DNA of 64,000 bases, taken from Conexibacter sp. CPCC 205762. Lineage in GTDB: Bacteria; Actinomycetota; Thermoleophilia; Solirubrobacterales; Solirubrobacteraceae. Shown here one piece after another: positions 8,921 to 16,354 of this stretch. The notes below the pieces were generated by a model. The model saw only the letters and a program-made list of their open reading frames with translations, was not told the DNA's origin and searched no databases. The stretch spans positions 18,251 to 82,250 of the forward strand of contig NZ_JAUTDN010000025.1 in NCBI RefSeq assembly GCF_030646155.1, written 5' to 3'. Made by a program: the position numbers and the translations under genes. The first letter of the stretch is position 1. Each line of letters begins with the position of its first letter.

Positions 8921-9969
8921 GCGGGCGCCTCGCTGCGGGCGGCGCCGGCGGCGATCGCGGCGGCTTCGGCGGCGGAGCGCCAGAGCGGGGTCGTCGCGGT
9001 CTCGACGCGGACGGCGTCGGCGGGGAGGCCGGCGGCGCCGTCGCTGGTGAGCAACTCCAGCTCGGGCTCGGTCAGCGAGCCGTGGCGCTCCAGCAGGACG
9101 GCGGCGGGCTCGGGCTGCGCGCGGGCGACCAGCTCGGGCGCGGCCTCCTCCAGCAGCGCGGCGTGGGCGAGCGGCGCCTGCCAGCCGGCCAGCACGCGCT
9201 CTCCCCCGCTGCCGCGCACGACGAGCGTCGGGAAGCCGTAGCGGAGATGCTCGCCGTCGGGCTTGGCGGCGCCCGGATTGGGGCCGGCGCCGGTGCGGCC
9301 GATCACCTCGGCGCGCGGCCTGCGGGTCTGCGCCCAGTCGGCCTCCAGCGCCGCCGCGACACGCGCGCTCACGGCGTCGACCAGCAGGCGATCGAGGTCG
9401 AGCGCCGGGATGCCGCGCAGCGCGACGTCGGCGTCAGCCGAGCCGCGGGCGAGGCCCCGCAGGGCGCCCACGTCAGCCGAGCCACGGGCGAGGCTCCGCA
9501 GGGCGCCCGCGTCAGCCGAGCCGCGGGCGAGGCCCCGCAGGGCTGCGGCGACCCGCGCGTCCGAGTCGGCCGGCTCGCCGCCGACGAAGACCGCCTCGCG
9601 CAGGCGCCGCAGCACGGCCTCGGCCACGAGCGGGCCCTGGGCCTCGGCCGCCTTCGCGGCGCGGCTGGCGGGCAGCGTCGAGCTGTGCATCCAGGCGAGC
9701 CGAGCGGTCACGGGCGCGCGCGTGTGGGCGGCGACCTCCAGCCAGCCGGCGCGGAACTCCTCCGCGTCGGCGACGGGATCTCTGCCCGGATGGGTCCGCG
9801 CGAGGTCGTCGACCTGCACGCCGAAGACCCGCCGCCAGGCGAGCTGGTCGCCGTAGCGCGCTCTCAGCCAGCGCAGCAGCGGCTCGCTCGACCACGACCA
9901 GATGCAGCCGGGGTCGGTGTACTCGACCACCTCGGCGAGCGGGGCCGGCGTCGCCGTCGAGGGCGTCAT
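8917..9969 (-). CDS. DsbA-family thioredoxin-fold protein with incomplete active site
   Basis: A 350-residue protein that starts like the FrnE/DsbA oxidoreductase family (VEYTDPGCIWSWSSEP), but the usual CxxC is reduced to a single Cys22 with Ser at position 25, so classical disulfide exchange is unlikely. YGFPTLVV in the second half matches the cis-Pro region of the fold. No signal peptide is seen. A three-unit 13-residue repeat (LARGSADVGALRG type) sits in the middle. It overlaps its neighbours by 4 bp on both sides. A binding, chaperone or glutathione-linked role in the pathway is conceivable; none is proven. Confidence 0.72.
   Translation of the reverse strand: MTPSTATPAPLAEVVEYTDPGCIWSWSSEPLLRWLRARYGDQLAWRRVFGVQVDDLARTHPGRDPVADAEEFRAGWLEVAAHTRAPVTARLAWMHSSTLPASRAAKAAEAQGPLVAEAVLRRLREAVFVGGEPADSDARVAAALRGLARGSADAGALRSLARGSADVGALRGLARGSADADVALRGIPALDLDRLLVDAVSARVAAALEADWAQTRRPRAEVIGRTGAGPNPGAAKPDGEHLRYGFPTLVVRGSGGERVLAGWQAPLAHAALLEEAAPELVARAQPEPAAVLLERHGSLTEPELELLTSDGAAGLPADAVRVETATTPLWRSAAEAAAIAAGAARSEAPA
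9433..9549 (-). repeat. 39-bp tandem repeat, three units, in the DsbA-like gene
   Basis: Three near-identical 39-bp units begin with GTCAGCCGAGCC on the plus strand. They add 13 residues each (LARGSADxGALRG) without breaking the frame. Confidence 0.9.
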
Positions 9970-11231
9970 CGGCCGCTCCCGGCGCCGCCGCCTGCCGAGG
10001 CCGCCGCCCGCCGCAGCGCGGCCGCGCCGAGCTGGGTCAGGATCGTGTCCGACTGGGGCGTGTGGACGCGGCCGGTGAGCGCGTCACGGTGGTGGCGTTC
10101 GAGCGGGTTGCGCCGCGTCAGGCCGGGGTTCCCGGTCAGCTTCAGGCCCTGTTCGATCGCGGCGATCGCGTTCGTCGTCGCGACGTGCTTGGCCAGCAGC
10201 GCGCGCGACGCGTCGCCGCCGGACTCCAGCGACGAGGCCGCGTCGCGGACGAGCAGCCGCGCCGTCTCCAGCAGCGTCTCGATCTCGCCGACCGCCTCCT
10301 GGAAGCGCGGCAGCGTCGCCAGCGGTCTGCCGAGGTTGGTCGGCGTGCGCTCGTTCAGATAGCGCGTCAGCCAGTCGCGCGCGGCGAGCGCGACGCCGAG
10401 GTAGTTGGCGGCGATGAACAGCGCCGCGCGGCCGCGCGAGGCGACCGCCGCCGGCTCGTTCCAGTCGGCCGGCGGGCGGATGTCGACCGCGTGCGACGCC
10501 GGCAGCACGACCCGCTCGAAGATCACGTCGTCGCTGCGTGAGGCGCGCAGGCCGATGTGGTCCCACGTCTGCTCGACGCGGTAGCCGTCGGCCGGCGTCT
10601 CGACCAGGAACTGGCCGACGCGCGGCTCCTCCTCGTCGGTCCGCCCCCACACCAGCAGCCACCGCAACGCGGGGATGCCGGTGCAGTAGGTCTTGTGGCC
10701 GCGCAGCTCCCAGCCGTCGCCGATCTCGCGGCCGACCGTGTCCGGCAGCCCGCCGCGAGCCGGCGTGCCGAGCTGCGGCTCGACCCGCAGCGCGTTGATC
10801 AGCGCGCCCTCCTCGACGGCCGAGCGCAGCACGCGCTCGCGCACCGCAGCCGGCCAGCGGCTGCCGGCGAGCGACAGGTCGGCGTGGAAGACGTACTGCC
10901 ACACGAGCACGAGCCCGACCGACGGGTCGGCCGCGCCGACCCGCTCCAGCACGCGCACCAGCGTCGGCAGGTCAGCCGCGCCGCCGCCATACGCCGCCGG
11001 CACGCGCAGGGCGGTGACGCCGAGCGCGTGGAGCGCGTCGAACGCCTCGTGCGGGAAGGAGCCGTCGCGGTCGTGCTCGGGCGCGCGCTCGGCGATGCGG
11101 GCGAGCGCCTGGTCCAGGCGCGGGTCGCCGAGGATCGCGGCGGCGGGCGCCGCGCTCGGCGCGGCGGCGGAGCGCGCGGCGTCCGAGCCGGCGCCCGCTC
11201 CGTCGTTGGTCTGATGGTCTGGTTGGCTCAT
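9966..11231 (-). CDS. Acyl-CoA-dehydrogenase-fold flavin monooxygenase (DszC-like)
   Basis: A 421-residue protein of the acyl-CoA dehydrogenase superfamily. The N-terminal helical domain carries ALRVPAAYGGGAADLPTLV, the middle domain GHKTYCTGIPALRW, and the C-terminal bundle NERTPTNLGRPLATLPRFQ. Lack of the usual catalytic-Glu context and the presence of a flavin reductase and an LLM enzyme in the same operon fit the DszC/SfnB branch, which uses reduced flavin to oxygenate sulfur- or nitrogen-containing compounds, rather than a beta-oxidation enzyme. The substrate is unknown. The gene overlaps both neighbours by 4 bp. Confidence 0.85.
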   Translation of the reverse strand: MSQPDHQTNDGAGAGSDAARSAAAPSAAPAAAILGDPRLDQALARIAERAPEHDRDGSFPHEAFDALHALGVTALRVPAAYGGGAADLPTLVRVLERVGAADPSVGLVLVWQYVFHADLSLAGSRWPAAVRERVLRSAVEEGALINALRVEPQLGTPARGGLPDTVGREIGDGWELRGHKTYCTGIPALRWLLVWGRTDEEEPRVGQFLVETPADGYRVEQTWDHIGLRASRSDDVIFERVVLPASHAVDIRPPADWNEPAAVASRGRAALFIAANYLGVALAARDWLTRYLNERTPTNLGRPLATLPRFQEAVGEIETLLETARLLVRDAASSLESGGDASRALLAKHVATTNAIAAIEQGLKLTGNPGLTRRNPLERHHRDALTGRVHTPQSDTILTQLGAAALRRAAASAGGGAGSGR

Positions 11232-12184
11232 CGCGCGGCCTCCTGCGCGTGATCGGTCGGGGACGGGTCCAGCAGTGCGCGCACGCGCAGGGTCGCGTCG
11301 AGCTGCTCGCCGAACGGCACGCCGCGCTGGGTCTGGTTGAGGCAGATCTCCTCGACGCCGAGGTCGAGCGCCTCCAGCCGCGCGACGTCGCCGGCGATCT
11401 GCTCGGGGCTGCCGGCGAGCGGGGAGCGGGCGTCGAGGTCCGTCTCGCTCACCTGCGTGTGCAGCCGCAGGTGGACCGGCAGCGGCGCGCGGCCCAGCTC
11501 GGCGGTCGCGGAGCGGAAGGCGCGCAGCTTACGCTCCAGCCCCTCCCACGTGTCGTCGAGCCCGCCGACCGGCAGCCAGCCGTCGGCGAAGCGGGCGGCG
11601 CGCGCGATCCCGGCCGGCGCGTTGGCGCCGACGTAGACCGGCACGCCGCCGGGCTGCGCCGGCTTGGGCCCCTGCAGCGACGGCGGGATCGCGTAGAAGC
11701 GGCCGTCGAAGGAGACCGGGTCCGGCCCCCAGGTCGCGCGCATCGCGCCGACGTGCTCCTCGAAGCCGGCCCCGCGCCGCTTCCACGGCACCTCGGCGGC
11801 CTCGTACTCGGCTCTCATCCAGCCCTGCCCCACGCCGAGCCGCAGCCGCCCGCCGCTGAGCTGGTCGACGGTCGCGACGCGGCGGGCGAGGATCGCCGGC
11901 GGCTGCAGCACCGCGACGACGATCGCCGTGATCAGGCCGACGCGCTCGGTCACGGCCGCGACGGCGGCGAGCACCTCGAGCTGGTCGTAGAGCGTTCTCT
12001 GGTGGTCGGGCGGGTGGCCGGTCGCGCCGCTGGCGTCGAGCGGGACCGGATCGACCGGCCACAGCACGCGCTCGGTGACGGCGAGCGTGTCGATCCCGGC
12101 CGCCTCCGCGGCGCGGGCGGCGGCGAGGATCCCGCGCGCGGTCGCGCGCGGGCCCGACTGCGGGAGCTGGATCGCCAGCCTCAT
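11228..12184 (-). CDS. LLM-class F420/flavin-dependent oxidoreductase
   Basis: A 318-residue luciferase-like TIM-barrel protein of the probable-F420-dependent type: MRLAIQLPQSGPRAT, RVGLITAIVVAVLQPP, RVATVDQLSGGRLRLGVGQGW, and YVGANAPAGIARAARFADGW. It is a second LLM enzyme, distinct from that at 6599-7612 and encoded in the hydantoinase operon directly after the ABC permease. With the flavin reductase it could make a two-component monooxygenase, or it could use F420. Start and stop codons overlap those of its neighbours as ATGA. Confidence 0.9.
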   Translation of the reverse strand: MRLAIQLPQSGPRATARGILAAARAAEAAGIDTLAVTERVLWPVDPVPLDASGATGHPPDHQRTLYDQLEVLAAVAAVTERVGLITAIVVAVLQPPAILARRVATVDQLSGGRLRLGVGQGWMRAEYEAAEVPWKRRGAGFEEHVGAMRATWGPDPVSFDGRFYAIPPSLQGPKPAQPGGVPVYVGANAPAGIARAARFADGWLPVGGLDDTWEGLERKLRAFRSATAELGRAPLPVHLRLHTQVSETDLDARSPLAGSPEQIAGDVARLEALDLGVEEICLNQTQRGVPFGEQLDATLRVRALLDPSPTDHAQEAAR

Positions 12185-13254
12185 GCGGTCGCCTCCTTCG
12201 CGGCGCTCGCCGCGGCCTGCGCGGGCGTCGCCTCCGCCGCCGCGCCGGGCGCCGCCGCGGGGTGCGCCGTCCCTGGCGGGCTCTCGGCGAGCGCCGCCGC
12301 CTCTGCCGCGGCCGCCGCCGCGCGCGTCCGCTGGCGCGCGACGACGCGCGTGACGATCACGGCGACCAGCAGCGAGCCGCCGTAGAAGACCTGCTCGACC
12401 CAGCCGGTGTAGCCGAGCAGCTGCAGGCCGGTGACGCCGGTCACGAGGAAGTAGACGGCGACGAACGTGCCCCAGACGTTGAACTGACCGGGCTTGATCG
12501 TCGTCGAGCCGAGGAAGGCGGCCGCGAACGCCGGCAGCAGGAACGAGTTGCCGGCGTCGGAGGCGGAGGCGCCGGTCAGGCCGACGAGCACGATCCCGGC
12601 CAGCGACGCCAGCAGCGAGCCGGCGATCAGCGCGCCGGCGCGGTAGCGGTCGGGCCGCAGGCCGGCGAGCCGCGCGACCTCGTGGCCGCGCCCGGCGAAG
12701 ACGAGGTGCCGGCCGCGCGGCGTCTGCTCGACGAAGAACCACAGCGCGAAGCCGACCGCGACCGCGATGTAGAAGGCGACCGGCAGCCCGAACAGCTGTG
12801 CGGAGACCGTGTCGATCAGCGGCTGCGAGACGCCGCCGCGCGGCGCGGTCCCGGCGATGCCGGCGGAGATGCCGGCGATCAGCGTCGCCATGCCGAGCGT
12901 GACGACGATCGACGGGACGCCGAAGCGCAACGTGATCAGCGCGTTGGCGCTCCCGACCAGCAGCCCGATCGCGAGCACCGCGACGAGCGCCAGCAGCAGC
13001 GGCCAGCCCTGCTCGGCATTCAGGTAGACGAGCAGCGTCGCCGAGACCGAGACGACCGCCCCGACCGACATGTCGAACTCGCCCGCGAGCAGCACGACGA
13101 CGACCGCCAGCGCGACGATCAGCAGCGTCGACTGCGAGCCGAAGATGATCTGCGCGGTCGCGATGTCGCGGAACGCCGGCTCGGCGATCACGAACCCGAG
13201 CGCGACGAGCGCCCACGCCCCGAGCAGCCCGTAGCGCTCGACCGCTTCAGACAT
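12181..13254 (-). CDS. Ribose-type ABC transporter permease, second system
   Basis: A 357-residue polytopic membrane protein of the RbsC family. VVLLAGEFDMSVGAVVSV matches the family signature, and FLGSTTIKPGQFNVWGT is the conserved C-terminal region. The last 45 residues are an Ala-rich cytoplasmic tail with no counterpart in typical family members. It overlaps the ATPase gene upstream by 8 bp and the LLM gene downstream by 4 bp, so transporter and enzyme are translated together. The ligand is unknown. Confidence 0.93.
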   Translation of the reverse strand: MSEAVERYGLLGAWALVALGFVIAEPAFRDIATAQIIFGSQSTLLIVALAVVVVLLAGEFDMSVGAVVSVSATLLVYLNAEQGWPLLLALVAVLAIGLLVGSANALITLRFGVPSIVVTLGMATLIAGISAGIAGTAPRGGVSQPLIDTVSAQLFGLPVAFYIAVAVGFALWFFVEQTPRGRHLVFAGRGHEVARLAGLRPDRYRAGALIAGSLLASLAGIVLVGLTGASASDAGNSFLLPAFAAAFLGSTTIKPGQFNVWGTFVAVYFLVTGVTGLQLLGYTGWVEQVFYGGSLLVAVIVTRVVARQRTRAAAAAAEAAALAESPPGTAHPAAAPGAAAEATPAQAAASAAKEATA

Positions 13255-15085
13255 GTGCTGCCTCCTTCTCGTAGATGTGGCCGAACGACAGCTCGGCGAT
13301 CCGCTCCTCGCTCACCTCGTCGCCGCGCAGCTCGGCGACCAGCCGGCCGCCGTGCAGCACCAGCACGCGATGGCAGAGGTGGGCGAGGTCCTCGCCCTCG
13401 GCGCTGGCGATCAGCACCCCGGCGCCACGCTCGGCCGCCTGCTCGATCCGCGCCATCAGCTCGTGCTTGGCGGCGACGTCGACGCCCTGCGCCGGCTCGT
13501 GCAGCAGCAGCACGCGCGGGTCGAGCTGGAGCCACTTCGCCAGCAGCGCCTTCTGCTGGTTGCCGCCGCTGAGCTGGCCGAGCTGCAGCCGCTCGTCGGG
13601 CGGCACGACGCCGACCCTCGCGATCAGCTCGCGCACGGCATGGCGCTCGGCGCGCCGATCGATCCGCCCGACGCGCGCGAAGCGGCCGAGCGCCGGCAGC
13701 GACACGTTCGCCGCGACCGACAGCTCCGGCACCCCGCTCTGCCGCCCGCGGTCAGCCGGCAGCAGCGCCACCCCCGCCGCGACCGCGCGTGACGGGTCGA
13801 GCGCGGTGGCCTCGATCCGCACGTCCGCGCCGCGATTTGCGCCAGTCGCGCCGCGATTTGCGCCAGTCGCGCCGCGATTTGCGCCAGCCGCGCCGCGATT
13901 CTGCGCGTGTGCGCCGGCGATCGTGACGATCCCGCCGCGCGCGCCGCCGGAGCCGAACAGCAGGTACGGCAGCTCGTCGAACCCGGAGCCGGCGAGGCCG
14001 GTCACGCCGACGATCTCGCCGGCGCCGACGGTCAGCGACAGGTCGCGCACGACGCGGCCGCGCAGGCCCTCGGCGCGCAGCACGGGCGCGCCGGCCGCGG
14101 CCGGCGCCGCCAGCGACGGGTAGAACGCCTCCAGCCGCTGGCCGAGGATCAGCTCCACGAGCGCGTCCTTCGTCAGCGCGTGCGCGGACGCATCGCGGGC
14201 CGGCGCGTCGGGCGCGGGCGTGCCGGGGGCGGGCGCGTCGGGCGCGGGGGCGCCCGCCAGCGGCCGCGTGACGACGTGGCGGCCGTCGCGCAGGACGGTG
14301 ACGCTGTCGGCGAGCGCGAGCACCTCCTCCAGCCGGTGGCTGACGTAGACGACCGCGGTGCCGCCGGCAGCGGCCGTGCGGACGGCCGCGAACAGCCGCT
14401 CGACGTCCTCCGCCGGCAGGAAGGCGCTCGGCTCGTCCAGCACGAGCACGCCGCCGTCGTCGGGCAGCTCCAGCAGCGCGCGCACGATCGCCACGAGCGC
14501 GCGCTCGAGCTGCGACAGCTCGCGCAGCGGGCGGCGCACGTCGACCTCGACGCCGAAGCGCGCCAGCGCCTCCGTCGCCCGCCGCCGCTCGCGCCGCCAC
14601 GGGATCCGGCCGCCGCCGGCCGTCGCCCAGCGGCCGACGAGCAGGTTGTCGATCACCGGCGCCTCCTCCTCCAGCGCCAGGTCCTGGTGGACGAAGGCGA
14701 GCCCGTGGGCGCGCAGGTCGGCCGCCCTCACGGGCAGCGCGACCGGCCTGCCGGCGAGCGCCAGGCGCCCGCCCGCGTCCGGCGCGTGCACGCCGGCCAG
14801 GACCTTGATCAGCGTCGACTTGCCGCAGCCGTTGCGGCCGACGAGCGCGCGGATCTCCCCGCGCGCCAGCGTCAGGCCGACGTCGTGCAGGACGCGCACG
14901 GCGCCGAACGTCTTCGAGATCCCGGCCGCGTCGAGCGCGGGGGCGGCGGCGTCACGCGCAGGGGCCGCCGCGTCGAGCGCGGGGGCGGCGGCGTCACGCG
15001 CAGGGGCCGCCGCGTCGAGCGCGGGGGCCGCGGCGTCACCCGCGGGGGCGGCGTCGCGCGCGGAGGGGGCGCCGGGCGCGGTCAC
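13247..15085 (-). CDS. Ribose-type ABC transporter ATPase with repeat-expanded N-terminus
   Basis: A 612-residue double ABC ATPase, about 110 residues longer than usual. Walker A GRNGCGKS is at 83-90, and VLVLDEPSAFLP is the first Walker B. The second half has LSGGNQQKALLAKW and LLLHEPAQGVDVAAKH. The excess comes from three insertions: an N-terminal extension of heptads (APALDAA/APARDAA, residues 10-54), an Ala/Pro stretch near residue 280-305, and four heptads of the ATGANRG type near residue 400. The GTG at 15085 gives a GTGA overlap with the binding-protein stop; longer starts would read back into that gene. Confidence 0.92.
   Translation of the reverse strand: MTAPGAPSARDAAPAGDAAAPALDAAAPARDAAAPALDAAAPARDAAAPALDAAGISKTFGAVRVLHDVGLTLARGEIRALVGRNGCGKSTLIKVLAGVHAPDAGGRLALAGRPVALPVRAADLRAHGLAFVHQDLALEEEAPVIDNLLVGRWATAGGGRIPWRRERRRATEALARFGVEVDVRRPLRELSQLERALVAIVRALLELPDDGGVLVLDEPSAFLPAEDVERLFAAVRTAAAGGTAVVYVSHRLEEVLALADSVTVLRDGRHVVTRPLAGAPAPDAPAPGTPAPDAPARDASAHALTKDALVELILGQRLEAFYPSLAAPAAAGAPVLRAEGLRGRVVRDLSLTVGAGEIVGVTGLAGSGFDELPYLLFGSGGARGGIVTIAGAHAQNRGAAGANRGATGANRGATGANRGADVRIEATALDPSRAVAAGVALLPADRGRQSGVPELSVAANVSLPALGRFARVGRIDRRAERHAVRELIARVGVVPPDERLQLGQLSGGNQQKALLAKWLQLDPRVLLLHEPAQGVDVAAKHELMARIEQAAERGAGVLIASAEGEDLAHLCHRVLVLHGGRLVAELRGDEVSEERIAELSFGHIYEKEAAHV
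13827..13910 (-). repeat. 21-bp heptapeptide repeat, four units (locus B)
   Basis: Units read on the coding strand GCG ACT GGC GCA AAT CGC GGC (A-T-G-A-N-R-G). The fourth is diverged. They are inserted in the second ABC domain of the ATPase, in the same frame as the copies at 8808, 27887, 30001 and 35778. Confidence 0.9.
14924..15060 (-). repeat. 21-bp tandem repeat at the N-terminus of the ABC ATPase
   Basis: About six heptapeptide units alternating APALDAA and APARDAA, a 42-bp higher-order repeat. This is a second heptad-length family, different in sequence from the dispersed unit, and it lies before the first ABC domain. Confidence 0.85.
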
Positions 15086-16263
15086 TTCTCCAGCCCCCAG
15101 ACGTCTCTTCTGTAGTAGGAGCCGTAGTCGACGCCGTACCACTCGGTGTCGTCCTCACGGTCGACGTTCAGGTCCTGGACGTTCTCCTCGGTGAACAGCT
15201 TGAAGCCGATCTGCGGGTCCTCGACCAGCTCCTCGCCGGCCCACTGGCGCATCACGTTGTCGGCGAGCGCGTAGCCGAGCCAGACGTTGGGGCCGCCGAC
15301 GTCCATCTTGAACGGCGTCCCCTTCTTCAGGTTCTGCATCTGCGGCACGATCGTGTTGAAGCCGGCGAGCTTCACTCTCTGGCCGGCGCCGGCCTGCTGG
15401 ACGCCGCTCATCGCGTACAGCGCCTGGCTGTCGAACGCGGTGATCACGTAGCTCGTCTGCGGATTCGAGAGGATCGAGGTGCGCGCGACGTTCGCGAGCG
15501 CGTCGGAGGCGCTGGCGCCGCCGCCGGTCTGCTCGACCTGCTTGTACTCGAATCTGCAGTCGGGGCAGTCGGCCTCGATCACTCTCTGGAAGCCCTCGCG
15601 CTCGAACGTCGACGACGGGATCGCCGGCGTCTCGATGAAGACGCCCTGCGCCTTGCCGTCGGAGTCGGCGATCGCCCACGCCGCCAGCAGCTCGCCGACG
15701 CGGCGGTAGTCGTAGGAGACGTCGAGCGCGAGTCCGTCGACGCTCGGCTGCTCTCTCGGCTGGCCGGTCACGAGCGAGAAGAACGGGATGCCGGCGTTCT
15801 TCGCTCTCTTCACCTGCGCCGCGAACTGGACGGCCGGGAAGCCGTCGCCGAGCACGATCGCGTCGGCCTTGCCGGCGATCGCGAGGTCGAAGCCCTTGAC
15901 GTGCTCGGGGATCGAGCCCTTCGTGTCGTAGACGCGCAGCTCGGCGCCGTTGGCCGCCCACGCCTCTCTCGCAGCCTCGACCCACTGTCTGAGGATCGGG
16001 TCCTCGACGTTGCCGATCCACCAGACCGTCTTGCCTCTGGCGGAACTGGTGTCGAACGCCGGCGGCGCTACGAATCTGGGCGTCTCGCTCGCCTCGGCGA
16101 CGATCGCCTTGGCGGCATCGACCCCGCTGGAGCTGGAGGTCGTGGAGCCGCTCGCGGCGGTCGCGCTGGAGGGGTCGTCGCTGCCGCAGGCGGTGAGGGC
16201 CGCGGCGGCGAGCAGCGCCGTCGCGGTCGCGGCGATCGTGGTCAGTCGGGAGCTGTTGAGCAT
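15082..16263 (-). CDS. Sugar-type ABC transporter substrate-binding lipoprotein, second system
   Basis: A 393-residue lipoprotein: signal peptide with lipobox LTAC around residue 26, a Ser/Thr/Asp linker, then a type-1 periplasmic-binding domain (GKTVWWIGNVEDPILRQW, then GKADAIVLGDGFPAVQF). I chose the ATG at 16263 because it gives a clean signal peptide; the longer frame lacks one. Cys residues in DCPDCRF could form a disulfide outside the cell. Many Arg codons are AGA. It feeds the permease and ATPase encoded immediately downstream. A stem-loop precedes it in the 91-bp gap after the hydantoinase B gene. Confidence 0.92.
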   Translation of the reverse strand: MLNSSRLTTIAATATALLAAAALTACGSDDPSSATAASGSTTSSSSGVDAAKAIVAEASETPRFVAPPAFDTSSARGKTVWWIGNVEDPILRQWVEAAREAWAANGAELRVYDTKGSIPEHVKGFDLAIAGKADAIVLGDGFPAVQFAAQVKRAKNAGIPFFSLVTGQPREQPSVDGLALDVSYDYRRVGELLAAWAIADSDGKAQGVFIETPAIPSSTFEREGFQRVIEADCPDCRFEYKQVEQTGGGASASDALANVARTSILSNPQTSYVITAFDSQALYAMSGVQQAGAGQRVKLAGFNTIVPQMQNLKKGTPFKMDVGGPNVWLGYALADNVMRQWAGEELVEDPQIGFKLFTEENVQDLNVDREDDTEWYGVDYGSYYRRDVWGLEK

Positions 16264-16298
16264 CGGTCCTGGTGTCGGTCGGAGGGATCGGGGGAGCG

Positions 16299-16318
16299 CG
16301 ACCGGCGGAGGCCGGTCG
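16299..16318. promoter_or_regulatory. Stem-loop between hydantoinase B and binding-protein genes
   Basis: CGACCGG and CCGGTCG form a perfect 7-bp stem with a 6-base loop in the only sizeable gap (91 bp) of the ten-gene operon. It could be a partial terminator or an RNA-processing or stability element that adjusts expression of the binding protein. Confidence 0.45.
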
Positions 16319-16354
16319 TGCGACGGGGACTCGGGGATCTGCTGCTGCGGCGGG

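Noticed and set aside
9966..11231. Ordinary fatty-acid acyl-CoA dehydrogenase
   Set aside because: The operon has no other beta-oxidation gene but does have a flavin reductase and an LLM enzyme, which fits the DszC-like branch better.
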